Positions 48,351 through 59,172 of a stretch of DNA of 64,000 nt are shown piece after piece. Where the stretch lies: positions 124,001 through 188,000 of the forward strand of contig NZ_FPAZ01000005.1 of NCBI RefSeq assembly GCF_900116435.1. The letters run 5' to 3'. The notes under the pieces were generated by a model that saw only the letters and a program-made list of their open reading frames with translations, was not told where the DNA came from and did no database searches. Both the position numbers and the translations under genes were made by a program. This DNA comes from Pseudoalteromonas lipolytica. Its GTDB lineage: Bacteria; Pseudomonadota; Gammaproteobacteria; Enterobacterales; Alteromonadaceae. The first letter of the stretch is position 1; each line of letters starts with the position of its first letter.

Positions 48351-48875
48351 ATGTTTCTAACTGAGCTTTTTGGTGTTTTTTCATTGTCGGCCTTTGTTGT
48401 ATGGGGCATGTTAATGGCGTTCTTTTTTAATGTATTTGTGTATACATTAGGAGTGAAGAGAAAAACGACCTTGTTGCTCAGTTCATTCATAATGGCAACC
48501 TCTTATATGGCAGGGGATTTTTTATTTACTTGGTTATCACCAGTCCCAGCTACTTACCTCGATTGGGCATTATATGATGTTGTGACCATAGTATTCTTGG
48601 TTTCATCTTATTTCGTTTTTAAAAAAACTACCCCTTCATTTCTTTACCTTATAGTTGGCTTAAGTATTAACACAACGTTATTCTTGCTAATGTATCTGGA
48701 CCTATTTATTTACGGAAATACTCAACCTTGGTTCTTTTGGGATATTTATTCTTTTGGTGTAAATATAGTTGATTTATCTATGATTGTTGCTTTGATTGTT
48801 GATCGTGACTTTCTTGGATTGAATAAGTTTAAAACATTTATACATAATTCTCTCAAAACTCATAAGTTAGCTTAA
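48351..48875 (+). CDS. Five-helix membrane protein, paralogue 1 of 3
   Basis: 174 aa, about five hydrophobic helices. Features shared with the next two proteins are WGMLMAFFFNVF near the N-terminus, SYMAGD, GLSINTTLFLLMYLD, PWFFWDIYSFGVN and VDLSMIVALIVDRDFLGL at the last helix. No known family recognised. No signal peptide. The ATG has GGG about 7-9 nt upstream. Its stop codon is inside a hairpin whose right arm reaches the start codon of paralogue 2. Confidence 0.75.
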   Translation: MFLTELFGVFSLSAFVVWGMLMAFFFNVFVYTLGVKRKTTLLLSSFIMATSYMAGDFLFTWLSPVPATYLDWALYDVVTIVFLVSSYFVFKKTTPSFLYLIVGLSINTTLFLLMYLDLFIYGNTQPWFFWDIYSFGVNIVDLSMIVALIVDRDFLGLNKFKTFIHNSLKTHKLA

Positions 48876-48888
48876 AAAAGTTAAGCTA
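48868..48888. promoter_or_regulatory. Hairpin bridging the stop of paralogue 1 and the start of paralogue 2
   Basis: TAGCTTAA (48868-48875) and TTAAGCTA (48881-48888) pair around AAAAG. The left arm contains the TAA stop of the first gene, and the right arm ends in the A of the next ATG. It could couple or limit translation. Confidence 0.5.
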
Positions 48889-49397
48889 TGTATATCAGTG
48901 ATGTAGTAGGAAGCCTGATAGGAGCCTTCATTGAATGGGGGTTTTTAATGGCATTCCTTTTCAATTTAGTAACCCACATTAACAAACCAGATAAACGTCT
49001 TGTCGTTTTGTCCTTGATAATGATGCTTTCATACTTCTTGAGTGGAGTATTAAATTTATCAAGCAATATCTATCTGAACTGGTTTTACTTTGATGTTATA
49101 ACCATCGCGGCCATATTTATTTGGATTTACTGTGGGCGAGCCGACTCTTTCTGTGCCATTTATTATGTCGTTGTAGGCTTGTTTTTAAACTCTCTTTTGA
49201 TGCTTTCTATTTTTGTAGATATCGTACTTGTTGAAAATCGTACTCCTTGGATTCTTTGGAGTATCTATTCGTTCGGCGTAAATATTATTGATCTTATGAT
49301 GATAGTCGCATTACTCACTAACAAGGATTTTTTTAAGTTTGCAGCAGTAGCGAAACGTTTTAGTTCTAAAGCGACTAGAAGACTGCCCAGTGCTTAA
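48888..49397 (+). CDS. Five-helix membrane protein, paralogue 2 of 3
   Basis: 169 aa with the same layout as its neighbours: EWGFLMAFLFNLV, LSYFLSG, GLFLNSLLMLSIFVD, PWILWSIYSFGVN and IDLMMIVALLTNKDF. The C-terminus is basic (KRFSSKATRRLPSA), so it probably faces the cytoplasm. It lacks the Asp after the SY motif seen in the other two. There is no evident Shine-Dalgarno site, which fits coupling through the hairpin. It overlaps paralogue 3 by 8 nt. Confidence 0.75.
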   Translation: MYISDVVGSLIGAFIEWGFLMAFLFNLVTHINKPDKRLVVLSLIMMLSYFLSGVLNLSSNIYLNWFYFDVITIAAIFIWIYCGRADSFCAIYYVVVGLFLNSLLMLSIFVDIVLVENRTPWILWSIYSFGVNIIDLMMIVALLTNKDFFKFAAVAKRFSSKATRRLPSA

Positions 49398-49923
49398 ACT
49401 CCTGCAAGAAAACTTTGGCCTTTATCTCGCTACTTTCATCATGTGGGGATTTTTAATGGCCTTTTTATATAACATGGTGAAGAAGTCTTCATCGCCAAAT
49501 GGTGATAAAACAGTGATGTGGATGGCACTGGCTATGTTTATCTCTTACATGGCTAGTGACCCATTACTTAATATAGCGTTTGGCTACAATATGTTAGATT
49601 CGAGTTTTGCATACGTCATGTGGGCTGGCTCTGATTTATTGATGTTGGCCGTTATCTGGTTAGTCGCCCACCAAAAAACTTTTCTTGAAGTGCCTGCAAA
49701 ACTGTATATTTACACGGGGCTTTTAGTGAATACATCGCTGTTTTTAGGGATGTACTATGATATTAACTACACTTATACGGGTGAGTGGTGGTTTTGGGAT
49801 TTTTACACTATTACAGTGAATCTCATGGACATGATGATGCTTATAGCGCTGTTTTGTAATAAGGATTTTTTAGGGTTAGTAAAGCTTTATAGAAGCATGC
49901 GAGGTCAAACCAAATTAGCCTGA
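49390..49923 (+). CDS. Five-helix membrane protein, paralogue 3 of 3
   Basis: 177 aa. Helices at about 10-29, 40-60, 72-93, 104-125 and 136-158. IMWGFLMAFLYNMV, SYMASDPLLNI, GLLVNTSLFLGMYYD, WWFWDFYTITVNLMD and MMLIALFCNKDFLGL align with the two proteins before it. The start is GTG 49390, inside the end of paralogue 2. An in-frame ATG within helix 1 would remove part of that helix, so it is unlikely. It ends 11 nt from the convergent Wzi-like gene. No known family. Confidence 0.75.
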   Translation: MLKLLQENFGLYLATFIMWGFLMAFLYNMVKKSSSPNGDKTVMWMALAMFISYMASDPLLNIAFGYNMLDSSFAYVMWAGSDLLMLAVIWLVAHQKTFLEVPAKLYIYTGLLVNTSLFLGMYYDINYTYTGEWWFWDFYTITVNLMDMMMLIALFCNKDFLGLVKLYRSMRGQTKLA

Positions 49924-49934
49924 CCTCACCCGCT

Positions 49935-51799
<1,865 letters not shown>

Positions 51800-52008
51800 C
51801 TATCTATAAATTTGCTTGTTATATTAACAGTGTTTGAGTCTGTATGCAGCTTAGAAAATACGCGTATCTTACTAGTTTTTGTCCCTAAAAAGGAACGGTA
51901 AACCGATTGAGGTTAGATTTTTTCAAGGTAGTATTTTATTGCCGCGCATTTGTTTATACTGCTTGGCTTTCAGTACTTAATAATCATAAAAAACAGAGTA
52001 ATCAGCAT

Positions 52009-52662
52009 ATGAGCACTAAGGATAAAATTATACACACCAGCATTGAGTTATTTAACCTCCATGGTGAGCGTGCCATAACAACCAATCATATAGCTGCACA
52101 TATGGGTATTAGTCCGGGTAATTTGTATTATCACTTTAAAAATAAAGAAGATATCATCCGTCATATATTTGCTTTATATAGTGAGCACTTGCACACCCAC
52201 TTCAAGCCGTTAACCCCCGATGATGATGCACTCGAAAACTTAGCAGGGTATTTAGACTCTTTGTTTGAATTGATGTGGCGATACCAGTTTTTTTATGACA
52301 ACTTGGGTGACATTTTGTCGCGAGACGAAGCCCTTAAAAAAGATTACATCGAATTTCAGGCGGCATTACTTGAACAAGTCAAAGAGGTTTTATTAGCGTT
52401 GAGAGCGGGTGATATTATCACCATTGAAGATGCTGATGTAACAGAGCTTGCTCATATGTTAAAAATGACAGTGAGTTTCTGGACACCTTATATCAAAGCG
52501 CGTCGCTTAAGTGGTGAATTGGCAAGACAAGATATTTACCACGGTATTTTAAAGGTGTTATTACTATTAAAAGCCCACTGTACTGAGCATAGCCTAGCGC
52601 AAGTTAACCAATTACGCGCGAAGTACTTAGCTTTAGCTAACGCTGAACCAACGGCACAATAA
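52009..52662 (+). CDS. TetR/AcrR-family transcriptional regulator
   Basis: 217 aa. The N-terminal helix-turn-helix (about 5-50) reads KIIHTSIELFNLHGERAITTNHIAAHMGISPGNLYYHFKNKEDII. The remainder is an all-helical ligand-binding domain with no recognisable ligand. The frame extends to TTG 51907, but that adds a 34-residue hydrophobic N-terminus foreign to the family. ATG 52009 is the better start. Divergent from coaD and 109 nt before thiI. Target genes are unknown. Confidence 0.9.
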   Translation: MSTKDKIIHTSIELFNLHGERAITTNHIAAHMGISPGNLYYHFKNKEDIIRHIFALYSEHLHTHFKPLTPDDDALENLAGYLDSLFELMWRYQFFYDNLGDILSRDEALKKDYIEFQAALLEQVKEVLLALRAGDIITIEDADVTELAHMLKMTVSFWTPYIKARRLSGELARQDIYHGILKVLLLLKAHCTEHSLAQVNQLRAKYLALANAEPTAQ

Positions 52663-52704
52663 TCCGTCTGAAGCAGTTTATTTCCTAGACGCTATAATTT
52701 TTGT

Positions 52705-52743
52705 TATAATCGCGCGCCCTTGAGGTTGGTATGTCTCAAGGCG
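52705..52743 (+). promoter_or_regulatory. thiI promoter and leader hairpin
   Basis: A perfect TATAAT at 52705-52710. Downstream, CTTGAG (52719-52724) pairs with CTCAAG (52735-52740), with flanking CGC/GCG extending the stem past one bulge. The leader is only about 55 nt long, too short for a TPP riboswitch, and I see no THI-box. Confidence 0.45.
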
Positions 52744-52771
52744 TGTGAATTCCACAGTCTAAGAGTGAACT

Positions 52772-54229
52772 ATGCTTAAATTTATCGTCAAATTACACCC
52801 AGAAATCGCTATCAAGAGTAAATCTGTACGTAAGCGTTTTACCAAGTTATTAGAAAATAACATTAAGATCGTTTTACGTCGTGTTGACGAAAAAGTGCAA
52901 GTAAGAAACAACTGGGATAATATTTCAGTTGTAAGTCTCTTGGAGTCAGAACAAGTCCGTCTTGATATCATCGATGGCTTAAAGCGTATACCTGGGATCG
53001 TACAGTTTATAGAAGTAACCGAGACTGATTTCGAATCGCTTGATGACATCTATCAAAAAGCCAAAGAATTAATCGGCCACACCATTGAAGGCAAAACATT
53101 TTGTGTTCGTTGTAAGCGCTCAGGTAAGCACGACTTTACATCAAGTGATGTTGAACGCTATGTAGGGGGTGGGTTAAATCAACATGTAGAGGGCGCGCGC
53201 GTTAAGTTATCTCACCCAGAGGTAACAGTACGTTTAGAAGTGCGTGACGAAAAAGCCTACATTGTTACAGAGACTCATTTTGGTATGGCTGGTTTCCCAT
53301 TACCAACGCAAGAAGATGTGCTATCACTGATGTCAGGTGGTTTCGACTCAGGTGTTGCTAGTTATCAAATGATCAGAAAAGGGGCTCGTACTCACTTTTT
53401 GTTCTTTAACTTAGGCGGCGCAGCGCATGAAATTGGCGTGAAGCAAGCAAGTTACTACATTTGGAAACAGTTTAGCTCAACCCATAAAGTGAAATTTGTC
53501 ACTGTTGATTTTGAACCCGTCGTAGCGGAAATACTCGAAAACATTGAAAACAGCCAAATGGGCGTTGTACTTAAACGTATGATGATGCGTGCTGGCAGCC
53601 AAGTGGCTGAAAAACTAGGTGTACAAGCACTTGTTACCGGTGAGAGTATTGGCCAAGTTTCGAGTCAGACGCTGGCAAATTTAAGTGTGATTGACCGTGT
53701 CACCGAAACGCTGATCATTCGCCCACTTATTCAACACGACAAGCAAGATATTATTAATATTGCACGTAAAATTGGCACAGCAGAAATGGCAGAGAGTATG
53801 CCTGAATACTGTGGTGTAATATCTAAAAAACCAACAGTTAAAGCAAAAATTAAAACCATCTTAGCTGAAGAAGCTAAATTTGATTTTGATGTACTTAATA
53901 CGGTGGTTGAAAATGCACGTGTTATGGATGTCCGCGACATTGATACCGAAGCAAAACAAGAAGTGAAAGAAGCAGAGTCAGTCTCTGATCTTCCAAAAGA
54001 CGCAGTGGTTGTTGATATTCGTTCACCAGAAGAAGAAGACGCTAACCCGCTAGAGCTTGAAGGTATCGAAGTAATTCATTTACCATTTTTCCGCTTAGCG
54101 ACTAAGTTTGGTGATTTACCAAAAGATAAAGAATACTACTTATATTGTGCTAAAGGGGTAATGAGCCAGCTACAAGCGCTTATTTTACACGAAGAAGGCT
54201 TTAGCAACGTAAAAGTGTATCGCCCATAA
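52772..54229 (+). CDS. thiI: tRNA 4-thiouridine synthetase / thiazole sulfurtransferase with rhodanese domain
   Basis: 485 aa. NFLD and THUMP domains (about 1-165), then a PP-loop ATPase domain (SGGFDSG about 190) with the disulfide Cys in MPEYCGVISKKP, and a C-terminal rhodanese domain (about 400-485; LYCAKGVMSQLQ holds the persulfide Cys). It makes s4U8 in tRNA and supplies sulfur for the thiamine thiazole. The rhodanese extension and length match E. coli ThiI (482 aa). Terminator downstream. Confidence 0.97.
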   Translation: MLKFIVKLHPEIAIKSKSVRKRFTKLLENNIKIVLRRVDEKVQVRNNWDNISVVSLLESEQVRLDIIDGLKRIPGIVQFIEVTETDFESLDDIYQKAKELIGHTIEGKTFCVRCKRSGKHDFTSSDVERYVGGGLNQHVEGARVKLSHPEVTVRLEVRDEKAYIVTETHFGMAGFPLPTQEDVLSLMSGGFDSGVASYQMIRKGARTHFLFFNLGGAAHEIGVKQASYYIWKQFSSTHKVKFVTVDFEPVVAEILENIENSQMGVVLKRMMMRAGSQVAEKLGVQALVTGESIGQVSSQTLANLSVIDRVTETLIIRPLIQHDKQDIINIARKIGTAEMAESMPEYCGVISKKPTVKAKIKTILAEEAKFDFDVLNTVVENARVMDVRDIDTEAKQEVKEAESVSDLPKDAVVVDIRSPEEEDANPLELEGIEVIHLPFFRLATKFGDLPKDKEYYLYCAKGVMSQLQALILHEEGFSNVKVYRP

Positions 54230-54243
54230 GTAAACGGGTATAG

Positions 54244-54268
54244 AAAAGCGCGAATTTCGCGCTTTTTT
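54244..54268 (+). terminator. Rho-independent terminator of thiI
   Basis: AAAAGCGCGA (54244-54253) pairs with TCGCGCTTTT (54257-54266) around a 3-nt loop, with T-run continuing. Confidence 0.88.
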
Positions 54269-54350
54269 AATGCCTAACGAAAGACGCTGACTTTTCAATT
54301 TGCTGTTAATTGGCACACCTTCCAGCTGCCACAATAGAAGAGGGGTGTTG

Positions 54351-55253
54351 TTAAAGCCCCGCTGATTTGGCTTTTATCATACTAAGCATGGCTTGATTGT
54401 AGGGGGTTTTCACTCCAAGCTTAGCGCCTTGCTCACATATATACCCACAAATAGCGTCAATCTCAGACGCTCTATTATGGCTAATATCTTGTTGCATCGA
54501 TGAAAAGTTTGCGGCGGTTGCACTCATTACACTGTAGGCATTATTTAGCGCGTCACTTAATGAGAGTGAAATACCTTGTTTGTTAGCAACTAAGCACGCC
54601 TCACTGAGTAAATTAATAATTCGCGAGCTAAAGTGCGGCGTACGAAGTTGACCGTTTTTTACATTATGAATAGCGCTCAGCGGATTAATTGCGATATTCA
54701 CCAACAGTTTTTGCCAACGAAGGGTATGAATATCATCGGTAACACTAAAATTAGGTAAGCTGCTAAAGTGCTGCTCGATCTGCTTTAGCACTTTGCGCGC
54801 CGCATCATTACACGTACCTAAAAGACTGGCACCGTCACCAGTATGATTCACGCTGTATTGAGTTGCTTTGAACCCCGCCTGCTGAGTGGTTAAAAATGAT
54901 AGACCTTGATGGGCCGAAAGCGCGGCGTTAAGTTCATCCACATTGCCCATGCCATTATGAGACAAGATAACTTGGCAGTGCTCAGCTAGATAAGGTTGAA
55001 GTTGCTTAAATGCAGCTTCAACCTGAAAGGCTTTCACCGTAAATAACACCCACTCGAATGGGGCAAACTGGTTAAGTTCTTTATGATTAATTAGGCGTGC
55101 GTTAATAGGTTGTGATTTACCATTTGAAGGTTGATAAAAACGGGTGGTCAAAGTGGGCTTGCGCGTTAATAAGGTAACAGTATGTTGAGCTGATAAAAAA
55201 TGACTGAATAACAAGCCAATAGCACCATCACCTACAATTAAAATATTAGCCAT
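54351..55253 (-). CDS. panE: 2-dehydropantoate 2-reductase
   Basis: 300 aa of the ApbA/PanE family. Rossmann motif ILIVGDGAIGLLFSHFL at the N-terminus, LSHNGMGNVDEL in the middle, and WQKLLVNIAINPLSAI with the catalytic Lys near 178. It reduces ketopantoate with NADPH in pantothenate synthesis, and so feeds the same pathway as panP (38954) and coaD (51308) in this window. It overlaps the upstream vanZ-like gene by 8 nt. Confidence 0.92.
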   Translation of the reverse strand: MANILIVGDGAIGLLFSHFLSAQHTVTLLTRKPTLTTRFYQPSNGKSQPINARLINHKELNQFAPFEWVLFTVKAFQVEAAFKQLQPYLAEHCQVILSHNGMGNVDELNAALSAHQGLSFLTTQQAGFKATQYSVNHTGDGASLLGTCNDAARKVLKQIEQHFSSLPNFSVTDDIHTLRWQKLLVNIAINPLSAIHNVKNGQLRTPHFSSRIINLLSEACLVANKQGISLSLSDALNNAYSVMSATAANFSSMQQDISHNRASEIDAICGYICEQGAKLGVKTPYNQAMLSMIKAKSAGL

Positions 55254-55596
55254 TGCGCTGTTTATTACCTAAATGAAAACCAAGTTTAATAATAAAGTAG
55301 CTCGAAGCACCTATAAAATCGGCAACAAAATCGGCAACTGAAGCTTGACGATAAGGCAGCATATCTTGCATAAACTCAATGGCAGCACCGTACCCTGCAA
55401 GCAATAATATTTGCACTATAAGGGGTAATTTAAACGCTTTATCCATCACCATAGCCAGTATGAAGAAAATGCCAAAATGCGCGACTTTATCAACATGTGG
55501 GAATAGGTTACTTACGCCTTTAATTTCTTTGGCGAAAAGAATAGTGAAGCCAATAATGCTGACTAAAAATATAATTTGGTATATGCGCCTAGTCAC
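55246..55596 (-). CDS. VanZ-like family membrane protein
   Basis: 116 aa with about three or four hydrophobic segments. VDKVAHFGIFFILAMVMD and AIEFMQDMLPYRQASVADFVADFIGA are the VanZ-like signature (H...F and E..Q...R..D..D). Function is unknown outside the teicoplanin-resistance prototype. The start is GTG 55596. Its end overlaps panE, so they form a two-gene operon. Confidence 0.85.
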   Translation of the reverse strand: MTRRIYQIIFLVSIIGFTILFAKEIKGVSNLFPHVDKVAHFGIFFILAMVMDKAFKLPLIVQILLLAGYGAAIEFMQDMLPYRQASVADFVADFIGASSYFIIKLGFHLGNKQRNG

Positions 55597-55750
55597 AATA
55601 AACCTTTAAACTGCCTAAAAAATGAATGGGCAGTATATCAAACAATTTTCGTATCGCACCTGAACGGTGTGCAGAAAAATGTAAAGATTTATAAAATTGA
55701 CGTTATAATCCTAGGCATATTTATTTTAAAAACCTTGTTAGGAGAACCCC

Positions 55751-56233
55751 ATGCCTTCATTTGATATTGTTTCTGAAGTAGAAATGAACGAAGCGCAGAA
55801 TGCAGTGGATAATGCTAAGCGTGAATTAGAAACACGTTTTGACTTTCGTGGTGTTGATGCATCAATCGAATTAAACGACAAAGTCATTAAGCTAAAAGCC
55901 GAAGCACCACAGCAAGTTATGCAATTATTCGATATTCTTGCTGCGAAAATTTCAAAGCGCGGTTTAGACGTATCTAGTTTAGAGCTTAGAGATGAGTCGC
56001 GCAGCGGTAAATACGTCATGCGTGATGTGGCACTTAAGCAAGGTATTGAAAAAGACGTTGCAAAGAAAATCGTCAAGTTGATTAAAGACTCAAAAATTAA
56101 AGTACAAGCCGCTATTCAAGGTGAAGAGTTACGTGTAACGGGTAAAAAGCGTGATGATTTACAAGAAGCAATGCAAGTTGTTCGTACTGCTGATTTAGGT
56201 CAACCATTCCAATTCAAAAACTTCCGCGATTAA
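55751..56233 (+). CDS. yajQ: YajQ family nucleotide-binding protein
   Basis: 160 aa. Starts [22 protein letters not shown] and contains [15 protein letters not shown], both diagnostic of the UPF0234/YajQ family of two RRM-like ferredoxin domains. Members bind nucleotides, and some bind c-di-GMP (Xanthomonas). AGGAGA lies 5-6 nt before the ATG. A terminator follows at 56311. Confidence 0.96.
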   Translation: MPSFDIVSEVEMNEAQNAVDNAKRELETRFDFRGVDASIELNDKVIKLKAEAPQQVMQLFDILAAKISKRGLDVSSLELRDESRSGKYVMRDVALKQGIEKDVAKKIVKLIKDSKIKVQAAIQGEELRVTGKKRDDLQEAMQVVRTADLGQPFQFKNFRD

Positions 56234-56424
56234 TTAATTTTATTGCGAAAGCACTGTCTGACTATGAACACACAGCTCTACTAGAAGAACGGTGAAGTTG
56301 TGACTAATCTAAAGCCAAACATAAACGTGTTTGGCTTTTTTATTTTACTTTCTATCTAGCTTTATTTAGAAGTTTAGACGTCCATTGACATTTATTCCTA
56401 AAATCATCACAATAGCAGCCTATT
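56234..56424. other. yajQ-btuB intergenic stretch before the riboswitch
   Basis: Only the yajQ terminator (56311-56342) was recognised here. The promoter for btuB should lie at 56345-56420, but no clear -35/-10 pair was found. Confidence 0.5.
56311..56342 (+). terminator. Rho-independent terminator of yajQ
   Basis: AAAGCCAAACA (56311-56321) and TGTTTGGCTTT (56328-56338) with a TAAACG loop and T-run. Confidence 0.9.
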
Positions 56425-56593
56425 TTCAAGGTGCTTGCTGTATCTGCTTAGATACATGCTATTTCAAAGGCTGAAATAACAGCAAGATAATCGGGAAGCT
56501 GGTGCGTTTTCAAGGAGAAAACAATGCCAACACTGCCCCCGCAACGGTAATGCGTATGCTCAGTATATGCAGAGTCCGGAGACCGGCCTTGAA
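56425..56593 (+). promoter_or_regulatory. Cobalamin (B12) riboswitch
   Basis: P1 is TTCAAGG (56425-56431) with CCTTGAA (56587-56593). Inside are GGGAAGCTGGTG, AATGCCAACACTGCCCCCGC and AACGGTAA (B12 box), and AGTCCGGAGACCGGC, in the correct order for the Cobalamin class. Downstream, TGTGC/GCACA (56611-56625) can form a hairpin next to the btuB ribosome-binding site AGGGG. It should repress btuB when adenosylcobalamin is plentiful. Confidence 0.95.
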
Positions 56594-56639
56594 TTAACTT
56601 ACTATTTGCGTGTGCGGTGGGCACAGGCTAGGGGATATC

Positions 56640-58493
56640 ATGCTAAATAAATCTACGTTAGGCGTAGCGGTTGCTGCTGCGTTGTCTTTTTCTGTGTCTG
56701 CGGATGAGCAATCAATCGAGCACATCACAGTGACTGCCAATAAATTCGAACAATCTATTAATGAAGTCTTAGCGAGCGTTACAGTCATTGACCGTGCTGA
56801 TATCGATGCAAGCTATGTTCGCGACTTACCTAGTTTACTGGCAACACAAGCCGGTTTCCAAATTAATGCTAATGGTGGTTTTGGGCAAAGTTCAGGTGTT
56901 TCACTTCGGGGTGCCAGCTCACGTCATACGCTTATTTTAATTGATGGTGTACGCACAGGTTCGGCAACGCTGGGCTATAAAAGTATTAGCAATATTCCGT
57001 TAAACAGTATTGAACGCGTTGAGGTCATTAAGGGTTCTCGTGCTGCTGTGTATGGCTCAGATGCGTTAGCGGGTGTGATCAATATTATTACTCGTAAAGC
57101 ACAAAATACCACTTTGGATGTCACCTTTGGTTCAGATTCTTACCAAGAGTACCAAGTGGCTACTGGTGGTCAGATTGCAGACGTCGATATTTCTGTTAAT
57201 GCAGGTTACGAAAAAACAGACGGCTTTGATGTATTACAAGGTGTAGCGCCTGATGAAGATGGCTATGAAAATAAAAACCTTGGTTTTAACCTAGGTTATC
57301 AAAATGAGCGACTAGGGGAGCTTTTATTACAGGGTCAGTACTCAGAAGGTGAAGCGCAATACGATAGCTCTTTTAGTCCTGCTGATAGTACAGTAGAAAA
57401 AGGTGAGTTCGAAAACTACCAAGCTTCATTAGGTTGGAAAAAAGCATTCGAAAAACACGCCCATGCGATTGATATTGCAATCTCTAGCGACAGTTCAGAT
57501 GACTCGCGTATCGACTACACCGGTGCAACGGTGGTTGATAAGTTTGAGACAGAACGTGAGCAAATCGATTACAACGGCCAATATTTTTTAAATCAAAGTT
57601 TAACAATTAGCGGTGGTTTAAACTGGTATAAAGATGAAGTAAATACTAATTCTGGCACTTATCTAAAAGACAGTCGTGAGGTATTCGCTGCGTTTGTTGG
57701 GGCTTACTACGATGATGAGCACGTGCTGGCAAATCTGACTGTACGACAAGATGATGACCAACAATTTGGTGACGAAACAACCTATACGGCAGCGGTCGGT
57801 TATCATCTAAATGATATCGCGACATTCCGCTTAAGCCAAAGCACCGGCTTTAAGTCACCAACCTTTAATGATCTGTATTATCCCGGCTCTGGTAACCCAG
57901 AACTCAATCCTGAAACATCAGATAACCAAGAGTTAGGTTTATCACTTAATGTGAATGATATCAGCCTAGATATCGCTATTTTCCGCAGTGAAATAGATAA
58001 CAAAATTGCCTGGGCACCAAATGCATCCGGCGCTTGGCAACCAACGAATATCAATCAAGCTCGCCACGAAGGGGTTGAATTTAGCTTTAAAAACCAAGTG
58101 CTAGGTTTTGATCACAGCTTCAATTTTACCTACCTATCAGCAGAGGATACTGAAACAGGTAATGCATTGACCTATGTATCTAAACACAGCGTGAATTGGT
58201 CATTACATAAAGCATGGGGCGACTTTGATGCTGGTATTGATATGCAATATCGCGGTGATCGAGATGGCAAACTGACACACTTACCTTCATACACGTTATG
58301 GAACCTTGTGGGCCATTACCAAGCAACCGATAACCTGACCGTGTCACTTCGCGTAGAAAATCTATTCGATAGAGAATATAACGCCGTTGATGCGTATGGG
58401 AAAGATCTCGATGGTGATTTCATCAACGACGAATTTTATTACTACAATACGCCAGAGCGTCGCTTATTTGTAGGTGCCCGTTATCAGTTCTAA
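56640..58493 (+). CDS. btuB: TonB-dependent vitamin B12 receptor
   Basis: 617 aa. Signal peptide ending FSVSADEQ, a TonB box region (EHITVTANKFEQ), a plug domain with SGVSLRGASSRHTLILIDGVR and GSRAAVYGSDALAGVINIIT, and a 22-strand-type barrel ending GARYQF. BtuB-like length (E. coli 614 aa) and the preceding cobalamin riboswitch make cobalamin the likely ligand. Frame extends upstream to 56610. ATG 56640 with AGGGG before it gives a proper signal peptide. No btuFCD nearby. Confidence 0.94.
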   Translation: MLNKSTLGVAVAAALSFSVSADEQSIEHITVTANKFEQSINEVLASVTVIDRADIDASYVRDLPSLLATQAGFQINANGGFGQSSGVSLRGASSRHTLILIDGVRTGSATLGYKSISNIPLNSIERVEVIKGSRAAVYGSDALAGVINIITRKAQNTTLDVTFGSDSYQEYQVATGGQIADVDISVNAGYEKTDGFDVLQGVAPDEDGYENKNLGFNLGYQNERLGELLLQGQYSEGEAQYDSSFSPADSTVEKGEFENYQASLGWKKAFEKHAHAIDIAISSDSSDDSRIDYTGATVVDKFETEREQIDYNGQYFLNQSLTISGGLNWYKDEVNTNSGTYLKDSREVFAAFVGAYYDDEHVLANLTVRQDDDQQFGDETTYTAAVGYHLNDIATFRLSQSTGFKSPTFNDLYYPGSGNPELNPETSDNQELGLSLNVNDISLDIAIFRSEIDNKIAWAPNASGAWQPTNINQARHEGVEFSFKNQVLGFDHSFNFTYLSAEDTETGNALTYVSKHSVNWSLHKAWGDFDAGIDMQYRGDRDGKLTHLPSYTLWNLVGHYQATDNLTVSLRVENLFDREYNAVDAYGKDLDGDFINDEFYYYNTPERRLFVGARYQF

Positions 58494-58521
58494 TAATAAA
58501 GGAAATTATTAGTTCTGCGTC

Positions 58522-58554
58522 TAAAAGCTCGCTACCTACTTAGCGGGCTTTTTT
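58522..58554. terminator. Terminator between btuB and msrA
   Basis: AAAGC and GCTTTTTT enclose a second stem CGCTA/TAGCG, with a long T-run to 58554 at the msrA stop. It serves btuB on the plus strand. Confidence 0.8.
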
Positions 58555-59087
58555 CATTTTAATTTATCGGCGTAATAACGAGCGAACTTTTCAAGTTTAG
58601 GGGCAATAAGAATACTGCAATAACCTTGGTTCGGGTTTTCGTTATAGTAATCTTGATGGTATTGCTCTGCTGGGTAAAAGTGTGTAAGCGGGCTCAGCTC
58701 GGTGACAATCGGCTCACGAATTTGTTTTTGTAAGGCTGCTATCATCGCCTCTGCTTCATCTTTTTGCTGTTCATCATGATAATAAATGACACTGCGGTAC
58801 TGTGTGCCAACATCATTACCTTGGCGGTTTAATTGTGTCGCATCGTGCAGCGTAAAAAACATTTCAAGTAAGGTATTGTAGCTAATAATGCTGCTATCAA
58901 AGTCCAGTTGTACGACCTCGGCGTGTCCGGTTAACCCCGTACAAATCTGCTGATAACTGGGGTTTTCAATCTCGCCGCCAGCATAACCAGAGCTTACATT
59001 TAATACGCCTTTGACGCGTCTGAATGCGGCATCAATACACCAAAAGCAGCCACCACCCAATGTGGCTATTTGTATGTTGTTATTCAT
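58554..59087 (-). CDS. msrA: Peptide methionine sulfoxide reductase MsrA
   Basis: 177 aa. The active-site motif is GGCFWCIDAAF (catalytic Cys near residue 16; usual form GCFWCxE, here with D for E). VSSGYAGG and GLTGHAEVVQLDFD follow. The end, HQDYYNENPNQGYCSILIAPKL, carries a candidate recycling Cys. It reduces Met-S-sulfoxide in oxidised proteins. The D-for-E change next to the active site is seen in part of the family. Single gene. Confidence 0.93.
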   Translation of the reverse strand: MNNNIQIATLGGGCFWCIDAAFRRVKGVLNVSSGYAGGEIENPSYQQICTGLTGHAEVVQLDFDSSIISYNTLLEMFFTLHDATQLNRQGNDVGTQYRSVIYYHDEQQKDEAEAMIAALQKQIREPIVTELSPLTHFYPAEQYHQDYYNENPNQGYCSILIAPKLEKFARYYADKLK

Positions 59088-59126
59088 GTTTTACTCCCTC
59101 ACTGTTTTGCTGACTATAGCTGAAAA

Positions 59127-59156
59127 AACAAAACGCCGTAAAGACGGCGTTTTGTT
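59127..59156 (-). terminator. Rho-independent terminator of the RND efflux operon
   Basis: A 13-bp perfect stem, AACAAAACGCCGT (59127-59139) with ACGGCGTTTTGTT (59144-59156). On the minus strand a T-run follows (A's at 59123-59128). Confidence 0.9.
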
Positions 59157-59172
59157 AAAAGCTACAGAGCGT

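Noticed and set aside
52663..52771. TPP riboswitch before thiI
   Set aside because: The leader is short and lacks THI-box sequences. Only a simple hairpin is visible.
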